A DNA stretch of 64,000 nucleotides from Microbacterium sp. AZCO (GCF_039614715.1 NZ_CP154857.1:620001-684000), one strand, 5' to 3'; shown: positions 26,975 to 35,515, numbered from the stretch's first letter. The notes: generated from the letters alone by a model not told the origin. A program made the numbers and translations.

Positions 26975-27841
26975 TCAGTCGATGATGCGGCAGTGCGTCG
27001 TCAGCTCGCCGATGCCGTCGATGCCGACGGTGACGGTCGAGCGGTCCCGCAGGAACACCTGCGGATCGCGCGAGTAGCCCGCCCCACCCGGGCTCCCGGT
27101 CGAGATGAGCGTTCCGGGCAGCAGCGTCACAGATCGCGACAGGTGCGAGATCAGCGTCGCGACCGGGCGGACCATCTGCGCGGTCGTGGCATCCTGCAGC
27201 GTGTGGCCGTCGAGCACCGTCCAGATGTGCAGCGCCTGCGGGTCGGGGATCTCGTCGGCCGTGACGACGTACGGCCCCGTCGGGGTGAACCCGTCGAACG
27301 ACTTGCACCGCGACCACTGCGCCTCGGAGTACTGGATGTCGCGCGCCGTGATGTCGTTGACGACGGTGTAGCCCCACACGTGGTCGAGCGCCGTCTCGGC
27401 GGGGATGTCCTTGCCGGGGCGGCCGATGATGACGCCGAGCTCGGCCTCGTAGTCGATCGACTCGCTGAGCGACCGCGGCCAGCTCGTCGTCGCCTCGTGA
27501 CCCGTCAGCGAGTTGGGCCACAGCACGAAGACGGTCGGCGTCGAATCGGTCTTGAGACCGAGCTCGCTCGAGTGCGCGGCGTAGTTGAGGCCGATCGCGA
27601 GGATCACGGGCGGCGTGAGCAGGGCGGACGCGAATCGCAGGTCGGAGACGGGATGCCCCGGCCCGGCGTTCTCCGCGGCCTCGCGCACCCGGTCGAGCAG
27701 CTCGTCACCGCCCGCGATGAGCTCTTCGAGATAGCGGGGACCGCCGGGCAGCAGATCCTCAACGACAAGGGCCTCTCCGTCGCGGATCACCGCGAGCCGG
27801 GGAGCGGCCGCCCCGGAGGAGGTCACGTGGGCGAAGCGCAT
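26975..27841 (-). CDS. Fumarylacetoacetate hydrolase family protein
   Basis: A 288-residue enzyme of the FAH / 2-hydroxyhepta-2,4-diene-1,7-dioate isomerase family. Motifs are ILAIGLNYAAHSSELG, the metal-binding DYEAELGVIIG, GYTVVNDITARD and LISTGSPGGAGYSRDP. Members act on small diketo or enol acids from aromatic breakdown, or as oxaloacetate decarboxylases; the substrate is not identifiable here. No catabolic neighbours were seen. A leaderless promoter lies in front. Confidence 0.9.
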   Translation of the reverse strand: MRFAHVTSSGAAAPRLAVIRDGEALVVEDLLPGGPRYLEELIAGGDELLDRVREAAENAGPGHPVSDLRFASALLTPPVILAIGLNYAAHSSELGLKTDSTPTVFVLWPNSLTGHEATTSWPRSLSESIDYEAELGVIIGRPGKDIPAETALDHVWGYTVVNDITARDIQYSEAQWSRCKSFDGFTPTGPYVVTADEIPDPQALHIWTVLDGHTLQDATTAQMVRPVATLISHLSRSVTLLPGTLISTGSPGGAGYSRDPQVFLRDRSTVTVGIDGIGELTTHCRIID

Positions 27842-27853
27842 CCCTCAACGCTA
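27842..27853 (-). promoter_or_regulatory. Leaderless promoter of the FAH-family gene
   Basis: On the minus strand TAGCGT (27853-27848) is followed by 6 bases and ATG. It faces away from the promoter at 27872. Confidence 0.6.
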
Positions 27854-27871
27854 CAGGGGCCTCGGAATCCG

Positions 27872-27883
27872 TAGGCTGTCCGC
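27872..27883 (+). promoter_or_regulatory. Leaderless promoter of the prsW-like gene
   Basis: TAGGCT (27872-27877), 6 bases, then ATG at 27884. Its expected -35 position falls on the -10 box of the divergent promoter. Confidence 0.6.
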
Positions 27884-29104
27884 ATGTCGCAGTCAGGGTT
27901 CGACTCACCAGACCGAGATCGCACACCCGCCCCCTTCCCGTCCCCCCTCGCACAGCCGAGCCTCACGCCCCCGGCGCCGATCCACATGCCGCCGTCCGCC
28001 CCGGCGCCGCTGCAGGCGAAGGCGCCCGCGCGCTCGGGGCGCAGCGGTCCGCTCTGGATCGGCGGCATCCTCGTCCTGCTGCTCATCGCGCTCGTCGGCT
28101 ACTTCCTCACGTTCATCGGCACGGGTGCGTCCCTGCTGGGGGCGATCCTCGCGCTCATCCCGCTCGCCGGGGTGCTCTTCGCGATCCGGATCGTCGACAA
28201 GTGGGAGCCGGAGCCTCGCGGCCTCGTCGCGTTCGCGATCGCGTGGGGCGCGATCGGCGCCGTCGCCATCGCGCTCGGCGTCGACCTGCTGCTCTCGCTC
28301 GTGCTCGGCCCCCGCGACACCGAGGCCGCCGAGATCCTGCAGACGGTCGTCCAGGCGCCGATCGTCGAGGAGTTCGCGAAGGGGCTCGGCATCCTGATCC
28401 TCTATGCGACGGCTCGGCGGGCGTTCGACGGCCCTGTGGACGGCATCGTGTACGGCGCGCTGATCGGCGCGGGCTTCGCCTTCACCGAGAACATCCAGTA
28501 CTTCGCGATCAGCTACATCGAGGGCGGGGTCGGCCAGGCGTCGGTCACGTTCTTCGTGCGGGGCATCATGTCGCCGTTCGCGCACGTCATGTTCACGAGC
28601 GTCACGGGCTTCGCCGTCGGGCTCGCCGCGCGCCGCGGTGCGACGACACGGCAGGCGATCGGACCCTGGCTGCTCGGCCTCGTCGGGGCGATCGCCCTGC
28701 ACTCGTTCTGGAACGCCACGGCCGTGTTCACCGACTTCTTCTCGGTGTACCTCGTGCTGCAGGTGCCGCTGTTCGTGCTCTTCATCATCGGCGTCCTGGC
28801 GCTCCGTCGAGAGGAGACGCGACTCACCCGGAAGCGTCTCGGCGAGTACGCGGCGGCGGGCTGGTTCACCCCGCAGGAGGTGGACATGCTCGCGACGCCG
28901 GCCGGGCGGAAGGCCGGACTGGCCTGGGCGCGCACGCTCCGCGGCGACCGCACGCCGATCATGAAGAGCTTCATCTCGGACGCGACGGCCCTCGCGATGG
29001 CGAGGCAGCGCACCGTGACGGGCCGCGACCCGAACGCCGTGAACGACGAGCGCGCGCTCCTCACGCGGATGGCCGCGGCTCGCGCCGCGCTTCTCTCGGT
29101 GTAG
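27884..29104 (+). CDS. PrsW-family intramembrane metalloprotease
   Basis: A 406-residue polytopic membrane protein with a Pro-rich cytoplasmic N-terminus (1-45), about eight transmembrane segments and a soluble C-tail. PrsW motifs are present: VEEFAKGLG (the EE pair), FAFTENIQYF (conserved E-x3-Y), HVMFTS and LHSFWN (conserved His residues). PrsW in Bacillus cleaves anti-sigma factor RsiW at site 1; the target here is unknown and no sigma/anti-sigma pair is nearby. Confidence 0.92.
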   Translation: MSQSGFDSPDRDRTPAPFPSPLAQPSLTPPAPIHMPPSAPAPLQAKAPARSGRSGPLWIGGILVLLLIALVGYFLTFIGTGASLLGAILALIPLAGVLFAIRIVDKWEPEPRGLVAFAIAWGAIGAVAIALGVDLLLSLVLGPRDTEAAEILQTVVQAPIVEEFAKGLGILILYATARRAFDGPVDGIVYGALIGAGFAFTENIQYFAISYIEGGVGQASVTFFVRGIMSPFAHVMFTSVTGFAVGLAARRGATTRQAIGPWLLGLVGAIALHSFWNATAVFTDFFSVYLVLQVPLFVLFIIGVLALRREETRLTRKRLGEYAAAGWFTPQEVDMLATPAGRKAGLAWARTLRGDRTPIMKSFISDATALAMARQRTVTGRDPNAVNDERALLTRMAAARAALLSV

Positions 29105-29164
29105 CCGACGGATTCGCCCTGAGGCGCGTGTCGGGTCTTGACGCTCATGCGCACGGTCGGGCAC

Positions 29165-29234
29165 GCTGGTCTCACGACCAGCTCAGCGCTCGGTAGACAC
29201 GCAGGCATCGCCGCGGCACCGAGCGCTGAGTTTT
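29165..29234 (+). terminator. Double hairpin with T-run before the FKBP gene
   Basis: A 7-bp stem GCTGGTC / GACCAGC (29165-29182) is followed by a 13-bp perfect stem CTCAGCGCTCGGT (29182-29194) / complement (29218-29230) and TTTT (29231-29234). This is the clearest rho-independent signal in the window. It ends prsW transcripts or a small RNA. Confidence 0.72.
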
Positions 29235-29283
29235 GCGTAGGCCCCGTTTGACCCCCTCAATCCCGTCGGGTTGGATGGATGCC

Positions 29284-29652
29284 ATGACTGATGACCGCAC
29301 CAAGCCCGACATCGACGCTCCCCAGGGCCCGGCTCCCGAGGAGCTCGTCATCCGCGACGTGATCGTCGGCGAGGGCGCCGAGGCCAAGCCCGGCGACACC
29401 GTCACCGTGCACTACGTCGGCGTCGAGTACGAGACCGGCGAGGAGTTCGACTCGTCGTGGAACCGCGGCGAGAGCATCCAGTTCCCGCTGCGCGGCCTCA
29501 TCCAGGGCTGGCAGGACGGCATCCCGGGCATGAAGGTCGGCGGTCGTCGCGAGCTCGTCATCCCGCCGCACCTCGCCTACGGTCCGGCCGGCGGACACTT
29601 CCTCGGCGGCAAGACGCTCATCTTCGTCATCGACCTCATCGCGGTCGGCTGA
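29284..29652 (+). CDS. FKBP-type peptidyl-prolyl cis-trans isomerase
   Basis: A 122-residue cytoplasmic FKBP. Family residues are VTVHYVGVEYETGEEFDSS, FPLRGLIQGWQDGIPGMKVGGRREL and LAYGPAGG. It accelerates proline isomerisation during folding. An in-frame ATG three codons upstream (29275) is an alternative start. The TGA stop is part of a tandem dispersed repeat. Confidence 0.95.
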   Translation: MTDDRTKPDIDAPQGPAPEELVIRDVIVGEGAEAKPGDTVTVHYVGVEYETGEEFDSSWNRGESIQFPLRGLIQGWQDGIPGMKVGGRRELVIPPHLAYGPAGGHFLGGKTLIFVIDLIAVG

Positions 29653-29686
29653 GCCTGTCGAAGCCTGAGCCTGTCGAAGCCTGAGC
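29649..29686. repeat. Tandem dispersed repeat at the end of the FKBP gene
   Basis: Two full copies and a partial copy of the 16-bp unit CTGAGCCTGTCGAAGC (29649-29664, 29665-29680, 29681-29686). The FKBP stop codon lies in the first copy. It belongs to the same family as the insert in truB. Confidence 0.85.
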
Positions 29687-29707
29687 TAGACCGCAGACCC
29701 GAAGACG

Positions 29708-29735
29708 AGGGGTGGATGCCGAGGCATCCACCCCT
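29708..29735. terminator. Bidirectional terminator, FKBP / glycosylase
   Basis: A 13-bp perfect stem AGGGGTGGATGCC (29708-29720) and its complement (29723-29735) with a 2-base loop, between convergent genes and ending 4 bases before the glycosylase stop codon. Confidence 0.75.
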
Positions 29736-29738
29736 TCG

Positions 29739-30626
29739 TCATCTCTCGGCGAGCCGGGGCGACACCGCCCGCAGGGCGACGCACGCCCACGTGCGGAACG
29801 GCCGCCACGCCTCGGCGAGGGCCTCGAGCGCCGCATCGTCCGGCTCGGCGTCCAGGCCGTACAGCTCGCGCACGACGCCGCGGGTCATCGGCTCGTCGAG
29901 GGACAGCACATCGGCGTGGCCGCAGGCGCGCACGACGATCAGCGCGCTGTAGAACGGCCCGATCCCCGGCAGCCGCTGCAGCTCGAGCATCGCCTCGCCC
30001 GGATCCATCGCCGCGAGCCGACCGACGTCGAGGTCGCCCGCCGCCGCGGCATCCGCGATCGCGTGCAGCCGGGGGATGCGGTCGGCCGGGAGCCCCGGCA
30101 GCGCCTCCACCTGCCGCAGCTGCGACGGTGTCGGCAGTGCGGAGCGGGTCGCACCGTCGACCTCGAGCGTCGTGCCGTGCGCGTCGCACAGCCGACGCCA
30201 CAGCGTGATGCCCTGCGCTCGGGCGCGACGCGCGGACAGCGTGCACCAGACGGCCGCCTCGTAGGGGGAGTGGAACACCCAGGGCCGGAAGCCGGGAGCC
30301 GCCTCACGCAGCCGCGCGAGCACGGGGTCGCCCGCGCACACGCGCGCCCAGGCGTCGCCGTCATGGTCTGCCGAGACGATGCGCGCCACCTGCCGTGCGA
30401 CGGCGTCCGGGTCGACGCTCGCCCCCGGCCGGGTGGTGTACTCGATCCGCACCGTGTCGCCCTCCTGGGTCACGGCGACGGCCACGGGGTCCTCGAGGGT
30501 TCCGTCGAGACAGAAGGCGAAGCGCAGCACGCCGTCGAAGGACCGCTGCTCGTTGAATCCGGAGCGCATGTGCGCGACCTCCGCGAGGTCGTACGGGCCG
30601 GTGATCGGCCAGGTCGTCGTCGCCAT
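29739..30626 (-). CDS. AlkA-like DNA-3-methyladenine glycosylase
   Basis: A 295-residue HhH-GPD protein. The N-terminal half matches the AlkA-type beta domain (GFNEQRSFDGVLRFAF). The C-terminal half has the helix-hairpin-helix LQRLPGIGPFYSALIVVRACG and a likely catalytic Asp in LSLDEPMTRGV. It would excise alkylated purines. No Fe-S cluster Cys are present. A start at 30668 is possible; 30626 is chosen because the fold begins there. Confidence 0.85.
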   Translation of the reverse strand: MATTTWPITGPYDLAEVAHMRSGFNEQRSFDGVLRFAFCLDGTLEDPVAVAVTQEGDTVRIEYTTRPGASVDPDAVARQVARIVSADHDGDAWARVCAGDPVLARLREAAPGFRPWVFHSPYEAAVWCTLSARRARAQGITLWRRLCDAHGTTLEVDGATRSALPTPSQLRQVEALPGLPADRIPRLHAIADAAAAGDLDVGRLAAMDPGEAMLELQRLPGIGPFYSALIVVRACGHADVLSLDEPMTRGVVRELYGLDAEPDDAALEALAEAWRPFRTWACVALRAVSPRLAER

Positions 30627-30672
30627 GCTCCGATGATCCCGCCGGGGTGTGACATCGCGAGTTTCCATTCAC

Positions 30673-30693
30673 GGGAATAGATTCCCCTAGGCT
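30673..30693 (+). promoter_or_regulatory. yceI promoter with inverted repeat
   Basis: TAGGCT (30688-30693) is the -10 box. Just upstream, in the spacer, GGGAAT-AG-ATTCCC (30673-30686) is a possible operator. The leader to the ATG at 30750 is about 50 bases and has GAGAAGAGA as ribosome binding site. Confidence 0.5.
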
Positions 30694-30749
30694 GGTCGTT
30701 ATCCCCCTTCAGACCCGGCAGAGCGCCGACCTGAGCGAGAAGAGACGAC

Positions 30750-31310
30750 ATGAGCGACACCACGATCGACATCCCCGGCTACAAGAGCGGCACCTGGGTG
30801 CTCGACCCCGCACACAGCGAGGTCGGCTTCAGCGTCCGCCACATGATGATCTCCAAGGTGCGCGGCGCCTTCGGCGTCAAGAGCGCGACGCTCGTCGCGC
30901 CCGAGAACCCGCTCGAGGCCACCGTCGTGGCTCACGTCGACGCGACGTCGCTCGACACCAAGGACGAGGGCCGCGACGGCCACCTCCGCTCGGCCGACTT
31001 CTTCGACGTCGAGAACCACCCCACGATCGACTTCGTCTCGACCGGCGTGCGCATCGAGGACGGCGACTTCCTCGTCGACGGCGACCTCACGATCCGCGGC
31101 GTCACCAAGCCCGTGACGTTCGACTTCGACTTCGGCGGCTTCGGCTCCGACCCGTGGGGCAACTACAAGGCGGGCGCGACGGCCAAGACGGTCATCAACC
31201 GCGAGGACTTCGGCCTCACCTGGAACGCCGCGCTCGAGACCGGCGGCGTGCTCGTGGGCAAGGACGTCACGATCACGCTCGACCTCCAGGGCTCGTTCCA
31301 GCAGGACTGA
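30750..31310 (+). CDS. YceI-family lipid-binding protein
   Basis: A 186-residue lipocalin-like protein of the YceI family: starts LDPAHSEVGFSVRHMMISKVRG, middle SADFFDVENHPTIDF, end GLTWNAALETGGVLVGKDV. The family binds isoprenoid or other lipid ligands. There is no signal peptide, so unlike E. coli YceI it should be cytoplasmic, as in many actinobacteria. Confidence 0.94.
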   Translation: MSDTTIDIPGYKSGTWVLDPAHSEVGFSVRHMMISKVRGAFGVKSATLVAPENPLEATVVAHVDATSLDTKDEGRDGHLRSADFFDVENHPTIDFVSTGVRIEDGDFLVDGDLTIRGVTKPVTFDFDFGGFGSDPWGNYKAGATAKTVINREDFGLTWNAALETGGVLVGKDVTITLDLQGSFQQD

Positions 31311-31322
31311 CGCGCTGACGCG

Positions 31323-31358
31323 GAAGAGGGATGGATGCCGCGGCATCCATCCCTCTTC
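31323..31358. terminator. 36-bp perfect palindrome, bidirectional terminator
   Basis: Two 18-bp arms meet without a loop (31323-31340 and 31341-31358), containing GGATGCC/GGCATCC at the centre. It lies between the convergent yceI and exporter genes and touches the stop codon of the latter. Confidence 0.8.
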
Positions 31359-32291
31359 TCATGCGCGCCTGCGCAGCCGATCCTGAGCGAGCAGGATGCC
31401 GAGGAAGACGATGAGCGCGCCCACCGGCTCGTTCCAGGAGAGGCTCTCGCCGAGCACGACGACGCCGAGGACCACCCCGACGACGGGCGTGATGTAGGTG
31501 ACGGTCGACGCGCGCGTCGGGCCCCACGCGCGCACGGTGTTCTGGTTCCACACGTATGCGACGCCGGTGCCGAGGCATCCGAGCAGCACGAGACTCGTGA
31601 CGATCGGCACGTCCAGGTGCACGGGGGTGAGCACGAGGAACGGCGTGAGCACCGTCATCACCGCGCCCGCCATCGCGATGTAGCCGAAGGTGAACGCGAG
31701 GGCCGACATGCCGGTGTTCGATGCGAACCGCCGCATGTAGGCGAAGCTGAAGCCGTAGCTGGCGGTGGCCCCGAGGATCGCCAGTTCAGCGACGAGGCTG
31801 CCGTCGAGCGAGACCCCCTGCCACGGCGCGATGATGACGACGACGCCGACGATGCCGACCCCGATGCCGGCGATCTGCAGCATCTTCAGGCGCTCGACCC
31901 GGAACACCAGCCACGCCATGATCGCCGTCATGATCGGCGTCGTGGCGTTGAAGATGCTCGCGACGCCCGAGCTGACGTGCTGCTGCGCCCACGAGAACAG
32001 CAGGAACGGGATGACGCAGAAGGTCATCCCGAGCACGAGCAGGTGCCCCCACACGCGAAGGCTGCGCGACAGCCGCTCGCGTCGCAGGAGCACGAGCGCG
32101 CCGAGCGTCAGCGTGCCCAGCAGGATGCGGGTCCAGGCGACCTGGGCGGGTGAGATGCCGGTCAGCGCCACCTTCATGAAGAGGAAGCTCGACCCCCATA
32201 CGATGCCGGCCAGCACGAACTGGACGGTGATCCACCTCGGCGAGGGCGTCCGTGCACGTGTCGCCGTCGGGGCCGTGGAGGTCGAGGTCAT
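31359..32291 (-). CDS. EamA/DMT-family transporter
   Basis: A 310-residue protein with ten predicted transmembrane helices in two EamA repeats (about 20-150 and 165-300), including WGSSFLFMKVAL at the start of repeat one and YVWNQNTVRAWG in repeat two. Such proteins export amino acids or other metabolites; the substrate is unknown. A leaderless promoter lies directly upstream. Confidence 0.91.
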   Translation of the reverse strand: MTSTSTAPTATRARTPSPRWITVQFVLAGIVWGSSFLFMKVALTGISPAQVAWTRILLGTLTLGALVLLRRERLSRSLRVWGHLLVLGMTFCVIPFLLFSWAQQHVSSGVASIFNATTPIMTAIMAWLVFRVERLKMLQIAGIGVGIVGVVVIIAPWQGVSLDGSLVAELAILGATASYGFSFAYMRRFASNTGMSALAFTFGYIAMAGAVMTVLTPFLVLTPVHLDVPIVTSLVLLGCLGTGVAYVWNQNTVRAWGPTRASTVTYITPVVGVVLGVVVLGESLSWNEPVGALIVFLGILLAQDRLRRRA

Positions 32292-32303
32292 GGCGTCACG
32301 CTA
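32292..32303 (-). promoter_or_regulatory. Leaderless promoter of the EamA transporter
   Basis: On the minus strand TAGCGT (32303-32298), 6 bases, then ATG. Confidence 0.6.
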
Positions 32304-32405
32304 CGCGCGCACGCGGCTGTGCACGCGCGCGCGGGGATGCGACGTCCGAAATCCGCCGCTTCTCGTCGGTTGTGCGTCGGTGCGGCGCCGCGAACGCGGC
32401 GAAGG

Positions 32406-33737
32406 TCAGGGAACGGGATGCTCGGCGTCGTAGCCGCGGAACGTCGGGCTGAGGCGCACCAGCAGCGCGACGAGCCCGACGATGATGAAGCCGCCGAGGA
32501 GCGGCGGGAACCACAGGGCCGTGAACGTCGCGAGCGTGCCGGCGTAGAGCGCGCCGAGGCGCGGCCCGCCCGTCACGACGACGATGAAGATGCCCTGCAG
32601 GCGTCCGCGGATCGCATCGGGCACCGCGGCCTGGATCATCGTGCCGCGATAGATCGCGCTGACGTTGTCCGAGGCTCCCGACACGGCGAGGCAGACGACG
32701 GCGAGGGCGATGAGGGCGACGTTCGGCGACTGTGTGTCGACGACGTCCGGCGCGAAGACGCCGAGCGCCGCGAGCACGAGCACGGCGCCGAAGGCCGCGA
32801 TCGACAGGCCGTACACCTGGATCGCGCGCTCGATCCCGAGGCCCTGCCGGCGCACGCGGCCGATGGGTCCGGAGAAGAGGCTCGACAGGAAGGCGCCCGC
32901 AGCGACGGCCGCCGTGAGGATGCCCGTCGTGATGGCCCCGCCGCCGAGCAGCACGGCGCCGATCGCGGGGAAGAGGGCGAGCGGCTGGCCGAAGGTCATC
33001 GCGACGATGTCGAGGATGAACTGCAGGCGGATGTTCGAGGCACGGCGGAGGAATCGCGCGCCGTCGCGGAGCGACTCCAGGCCCGGGGGGACGATCTGCC
33101 CCTCGGGGCGCACCGCCGGCAGCGTCCAGAGTCCGAGGAAGAGCGACGTCATGAGCAGCACGTCGAGCGTGTACGTCCACGCGTAGCCCGAGAACGCCAC
33201 GAGCACGCCCGCGAGTGCCGGGCCGGCCATGACCATGATGCCGACGGTGATGCCGTGCAGCGCGGCAGCGGCCGGGAGCAGGTCGCGGGGGAGCAGGCGC
33301 GGGACGATCGCCTCACGCGCGGCCATGACGATCGAGTTCGCCGACGAGATGACGATGCTGAGGAGATACAGCCACCACTCCGTCTCGAGCCCGCCCCACG
33401 CGAGCACCGCGAGCAGAAGAGTCGCGAGGAAGGTGATGGATGCCGCGATGAGGGCGACCCGCCGACGGTCGAAGGCGTCCGCGAGCATCCCGCCGTAGAG
33501 ACCCGCCACCACCATCGGGACGAGTCCGACGACCGCGATCATCGACACCGCGAACGTCGAGCGCGTCAGGTCGTACATCTGCAGCATGACCGCGACCAGG
33601 GTCAGCTGGCCGCCGAGGCCCGAGAGGGTGGAGCCGACCCACATCCGCGTGAAGGCGGGGCTCGCCCGGAACGGGCGGAGGTCGATGAAGTGCTCGCGCC
33701 GCAGCCGCGGCATCCTGCGGGGCTTCTCAGCCGTCAT
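32406..33737 (-). CDS. Major facilitator superfamily exporter
   Basis: A 443-residue protein with about twelve transmembrane segments and the MFS loop motif GGMLADAFDRRRV between helices 2 and 3. It resembles drug-efflux MFS proteins of the MFS_3 / enterobactin exporter type (VGSTLSGLGGQLTLVAVMLQ near the start). Substrate unknown. No typical leaderless promoter precedes it. Confidence 0.91.
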   Translation of the reverse strand: MTAEKPRRMPRLRREHFIDLRPFRASPAFTRMWVGSTLSGLGGQLTLVAVMLQMYDLTRSTFAVSMIAVVGLVPMVVAGLYGGMLADAFDRRRVALIAASITFLATLLLAVLAWGGLETEWWLYLLSIVISSANSIVMAAREAIVPRLLPRDLLPAAAALHGITVGIMVMAGPALAGVLVAFSGYAWTYTLDVLLMTSLFLGLWTLPAVRPEGQIVPPGLESLRDGARFLRRASNIRLQFILDIVAMTFGQPLALFPAIGAVLLGGGAITTGILTAAVAAGAFLSSLFSGPIGRVRRQGLGIERAIQVYGLSIAAFGAVLVLAALGVFAPDVVDTQSPNVALIALAVVCLAVSGASDNVSAIYRGTMIQAAVPDAIRGRLQGIFIVVVTGGPRLGALYAGTLATFTALWFPPLLGGFIIVGLVALLVRLSPTFRGYDAEHPVP

Positions 33738-33813
33738 GACGGGTTCTCGCGGAGCACTCTGTCGAGGCTACCGCCGGGTCGGCCGGCGCGGTTCGTCGTG
33801 CCTCAGCCGGTCG

Positions 33814-33840
33814 CTGAGCGTGTCGAAGGGCTGGTAGACT
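33814..33840 (+). promoter_or_regulatory. rpsO promoter carrying a dispersed repeat copy
   Basis: TAGACT (33835-33840) is the likely -10 box. The sequence just upstream, CTGAGCGTGTCGAAGGG (33814-33830), is a copy of the dispersed repeat also found in truB and after the FKBP gene, so the repeat fills the promoter spacer. A leader of about 80 bases follows. Confidence 0.5.
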
Positions 33841-33929
33841 CTTGAGGTTGCCGTTCGATCGGCCGCGGATAAAGAGAGCCCACGCATCAGGCGTCGGGCG
33901 CCGCGCAACGAAGAGAGAGGGGATCACCT

Positions 33930-34199
33930 ATGGCACTGGATGCAGACGTCAAGAAGGCGATCATCGAAGAGTACGCGACGCACCCCGGTGACACCGGATC
34001 CCCCGAGGTGCAGGTCGCGATGCTGACGCAGCGCATCAAGGACCTCACCGAGCACCTCAAGGAGCACAAGCACGACCACCACTCGCGTCGTGGGCTGTTC
34101 CTGCTCGTCGGTCAGCGCCGCCGTCTCCTGGGCTACCTCCAGGACATCGACATCAACCGTTACCGCTCGCTCATCGAGCGCCTCGGTCTCCGTCGCTGA
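33930..34199 (+). CDS. rpsO: 30S ribosomal protein S15
   Basis: An 89-residue S15, which binds the central domain of 16S rRNA early in 30S assembly. The family pattern is complete: [35 protein letters not shown] and a C-terminal [12 protein letters not shown]. The ATG follows GAGAGAGGGG. S15 often represses its own leader; the leader here was not resolved into a known structure. Confidence 0.98.
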   Translation: MALDADVKKAIIEEYATHPGDTGSPEVQVAMLTQRIKDLTEHLKEHKHDHHSRRGLFLLVGQRRRLLGYLQDIDINRYRSLIERLGLRR

Positions 34200-34240
34200 G
34201 CATCATCGACTGAGCGTTCAATCGCGCGAAACATTCTTGA

Positions 34241-34271
34241 GAAGGCCTCCCCACGGTGTGGGGAGGCCTTC
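34241..34271 (+). terminator. rpsO terminator
   Basis: A 14-bp perfect stem GAAGGCCTCCCCAC (34241-34254) and complement (34258-34271) with a 3-base loop. Confidence 0.85.
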
Positions 34272-34284
34272 GTCGTTCCCAGGC

Positions 34285-34328
34285 GCCGCTGTTCCCGGAC
34301 GCCGCTGTTCCCGGACGCCGCTGTTCCC
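34285..34328. repeat. 16-bp tandem repeat, 2.75 copies
   Basis: Unit GCCGCTGTTCCCGGAC at 34285-34300, 34301-34316 and a partial copy 34317-34328. It lies downstream of the rpsO terminator in noncoding DNA. Confidence 0.8.
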
Positions 34329-34343
34329 AGCCCTTCATCCGCC

Positions 34344-34407
34344 GAGACAGGGGATCTCGCCGAGACAGGGTGGCGTGGCCCCTTGTGTCGCCGGAATCCC
34401 CTGTCTC
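34344..34407. terminator. Inverted repeat after the dioxygenase gene
   Basis: GAGACAGGGGAT (34344-34355) and its complement (34396-34407) form a 12-bp stem around 40 bases that hold another GAGACAGGG copy (34362-34370). It lies 17 bases past the stop of the minus-strand dioxygenase gene and may end its transcripts. Confidence 0.5.
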
Positions 34408-34423
34408 GCGGGCCGGGGACGGG

Positions 34424-35446
34424 TCAGACAGATGCCGCGGCCCGCGCCGCGAGCAGGTCGCCGTGCCACCGCTCGGCGACGTCGGGGTGCGCGCGCAGGC
34501 GGGACTTCAGGGCGTTCTGGCCGTAGAGCGAGTGGATCGGGTTGGTCGGGTCCTGGGTGACGCCGCGCGCCTGCGCGGCGAGCTCGTCGGGCAGCTCGAT
34601 GATCGGCAGCTGCGTGTCGAGCGCGGGATTGAAGAAGAACGGCACCGAGATGCGGTCGTCGGGGTAGCGCGGCGAGATGACGCGGTGGTTCGTCGCGATG
34701 AGGTAGCCCTGCGTCGCGTACTCGAGCAGCTCGCCGATGTTGACGACGAACGCGCCGGGCACGGGCGGGGCATCCACCCACTCGCCGTCGCGCTGCACCT
34801 GCAGCCCGCCCTTGCCGGGCTCGATCCACAGGAGCGTGAGGACGCCCGAGTCCTTGTGTGCGCCGACGCCCTGCTGCGGGGTCGGGTCGTCCTTGCCGGG
34901 GTAGCGCACGATCTTGATGAGCGTCGAGGGCTCGCCGAAGTGGTCGTCGAAGTACGACTCGTCGGCGCCGAGCGACAGCGCCCACGCGCGCAGGAGCTTG
35001 CGGGCGACGACGACGAGCTGGGCGTGCCACTCCGCCACGACGAGACGCAGCTCGGGCTGCGCCTCGGGCCACAGGTTCGGCCCGATGAGGCGTGCGAAGT
35101 CGGGCGCCTCGGGATCGTCGATCGCGTCGCGCTCCGGGCCGATGTCGATCTGCTCGCGCCAGTCGACCTTGCCCTGCGTGCGCTCGCCGCCGACGCGCGT
35201 GTACCCGCGGAAGTGCGGGCTCGTGACGTTCTCGATCGCGAGCTTGTCCTCCTCGGGGAGGGCGAAGAAGTCCCGCGCCGCCTGGTGCAGCCGAGCCTCG
35301 AGCTCGGGCGTGACGCCGGTTCCGGTGAGGTAGAAGAACCCGACGTCGTGGGTCGCGGCGCGCAGCTCGTCGCGGAAGCGCGCGGCCGACTCGGGGCCCT
35401 GGTCGAGCAGCGACAGGTCGAGGATGGGGAGGTTCAGCTCGCTCAT
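34424..35446 (-). CDS. 2-oxoglutarate/Fe(II)-dependent dioxygenase, isopenicillin N synthase family
   Basis: A 340-residue non-haem iron oxygenase. The iron triad HxD...H is in GAHKDSG and ATNHRVIS, and the co-substrate Arg in RISVPFFFNP. The N-terminal DIOX_N part has LPILDLSLL... VGFFYLTGTGV. Homologues act on diverse small molecules; no biosynthetic cluster surrounds it. Leaderless promoter upstream. Confidence 0.93.
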   Translation of the reverse strand: MSELNLPILDLSLLDQGPESAARFRDELRAATHDVGFFYLTGTGVTPELEARLHQAARDFFALPEEDKLAIENVTSPHFRGYTRVGGERTQGKVDWREQIDIGPERDAIDDPEAPDFARLIGPNLWPEAQPELRLVVAEWHAQLVVVARKLLRAWALSLGADESYFDDHFGEPSTLIKIVRYPGKDDPTPQQGVGAHKDSGVLTLLWIEPGKGGLQVQRDGEWVDAPPVPGAFVVNIGELLEYATQGYLIATNHRVISPRYPDDRISVPFFFNPALDTQLPIIELPDELAAQARGVTQDPTNPIHSLYGQNALKSRLRAHPDVAERWHGDLLAARAAASV

Positions 35447-35458
35447 GTCCTGAGGCTA
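35447..35458 (-). promoter_or_regulatory. Leaderless promoter of the dioxygenase
   Basis: On the minus strand TAGCCT (35458-35453), 6 bases, then ATG at 35446. Confidence 0.6.
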
Positions 35459-35515
35459 GGCCGGGGCGCGGCATCCACTCGCCTTTGTTGCCGACCGTTA
35501 CCGAGCGGCGCCGGG

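Noticed and set aside
34285..34328. CRISPR-like array
   Set aside because: Units are contiguous 16-mers without spacers, and no cas genes are in the window.
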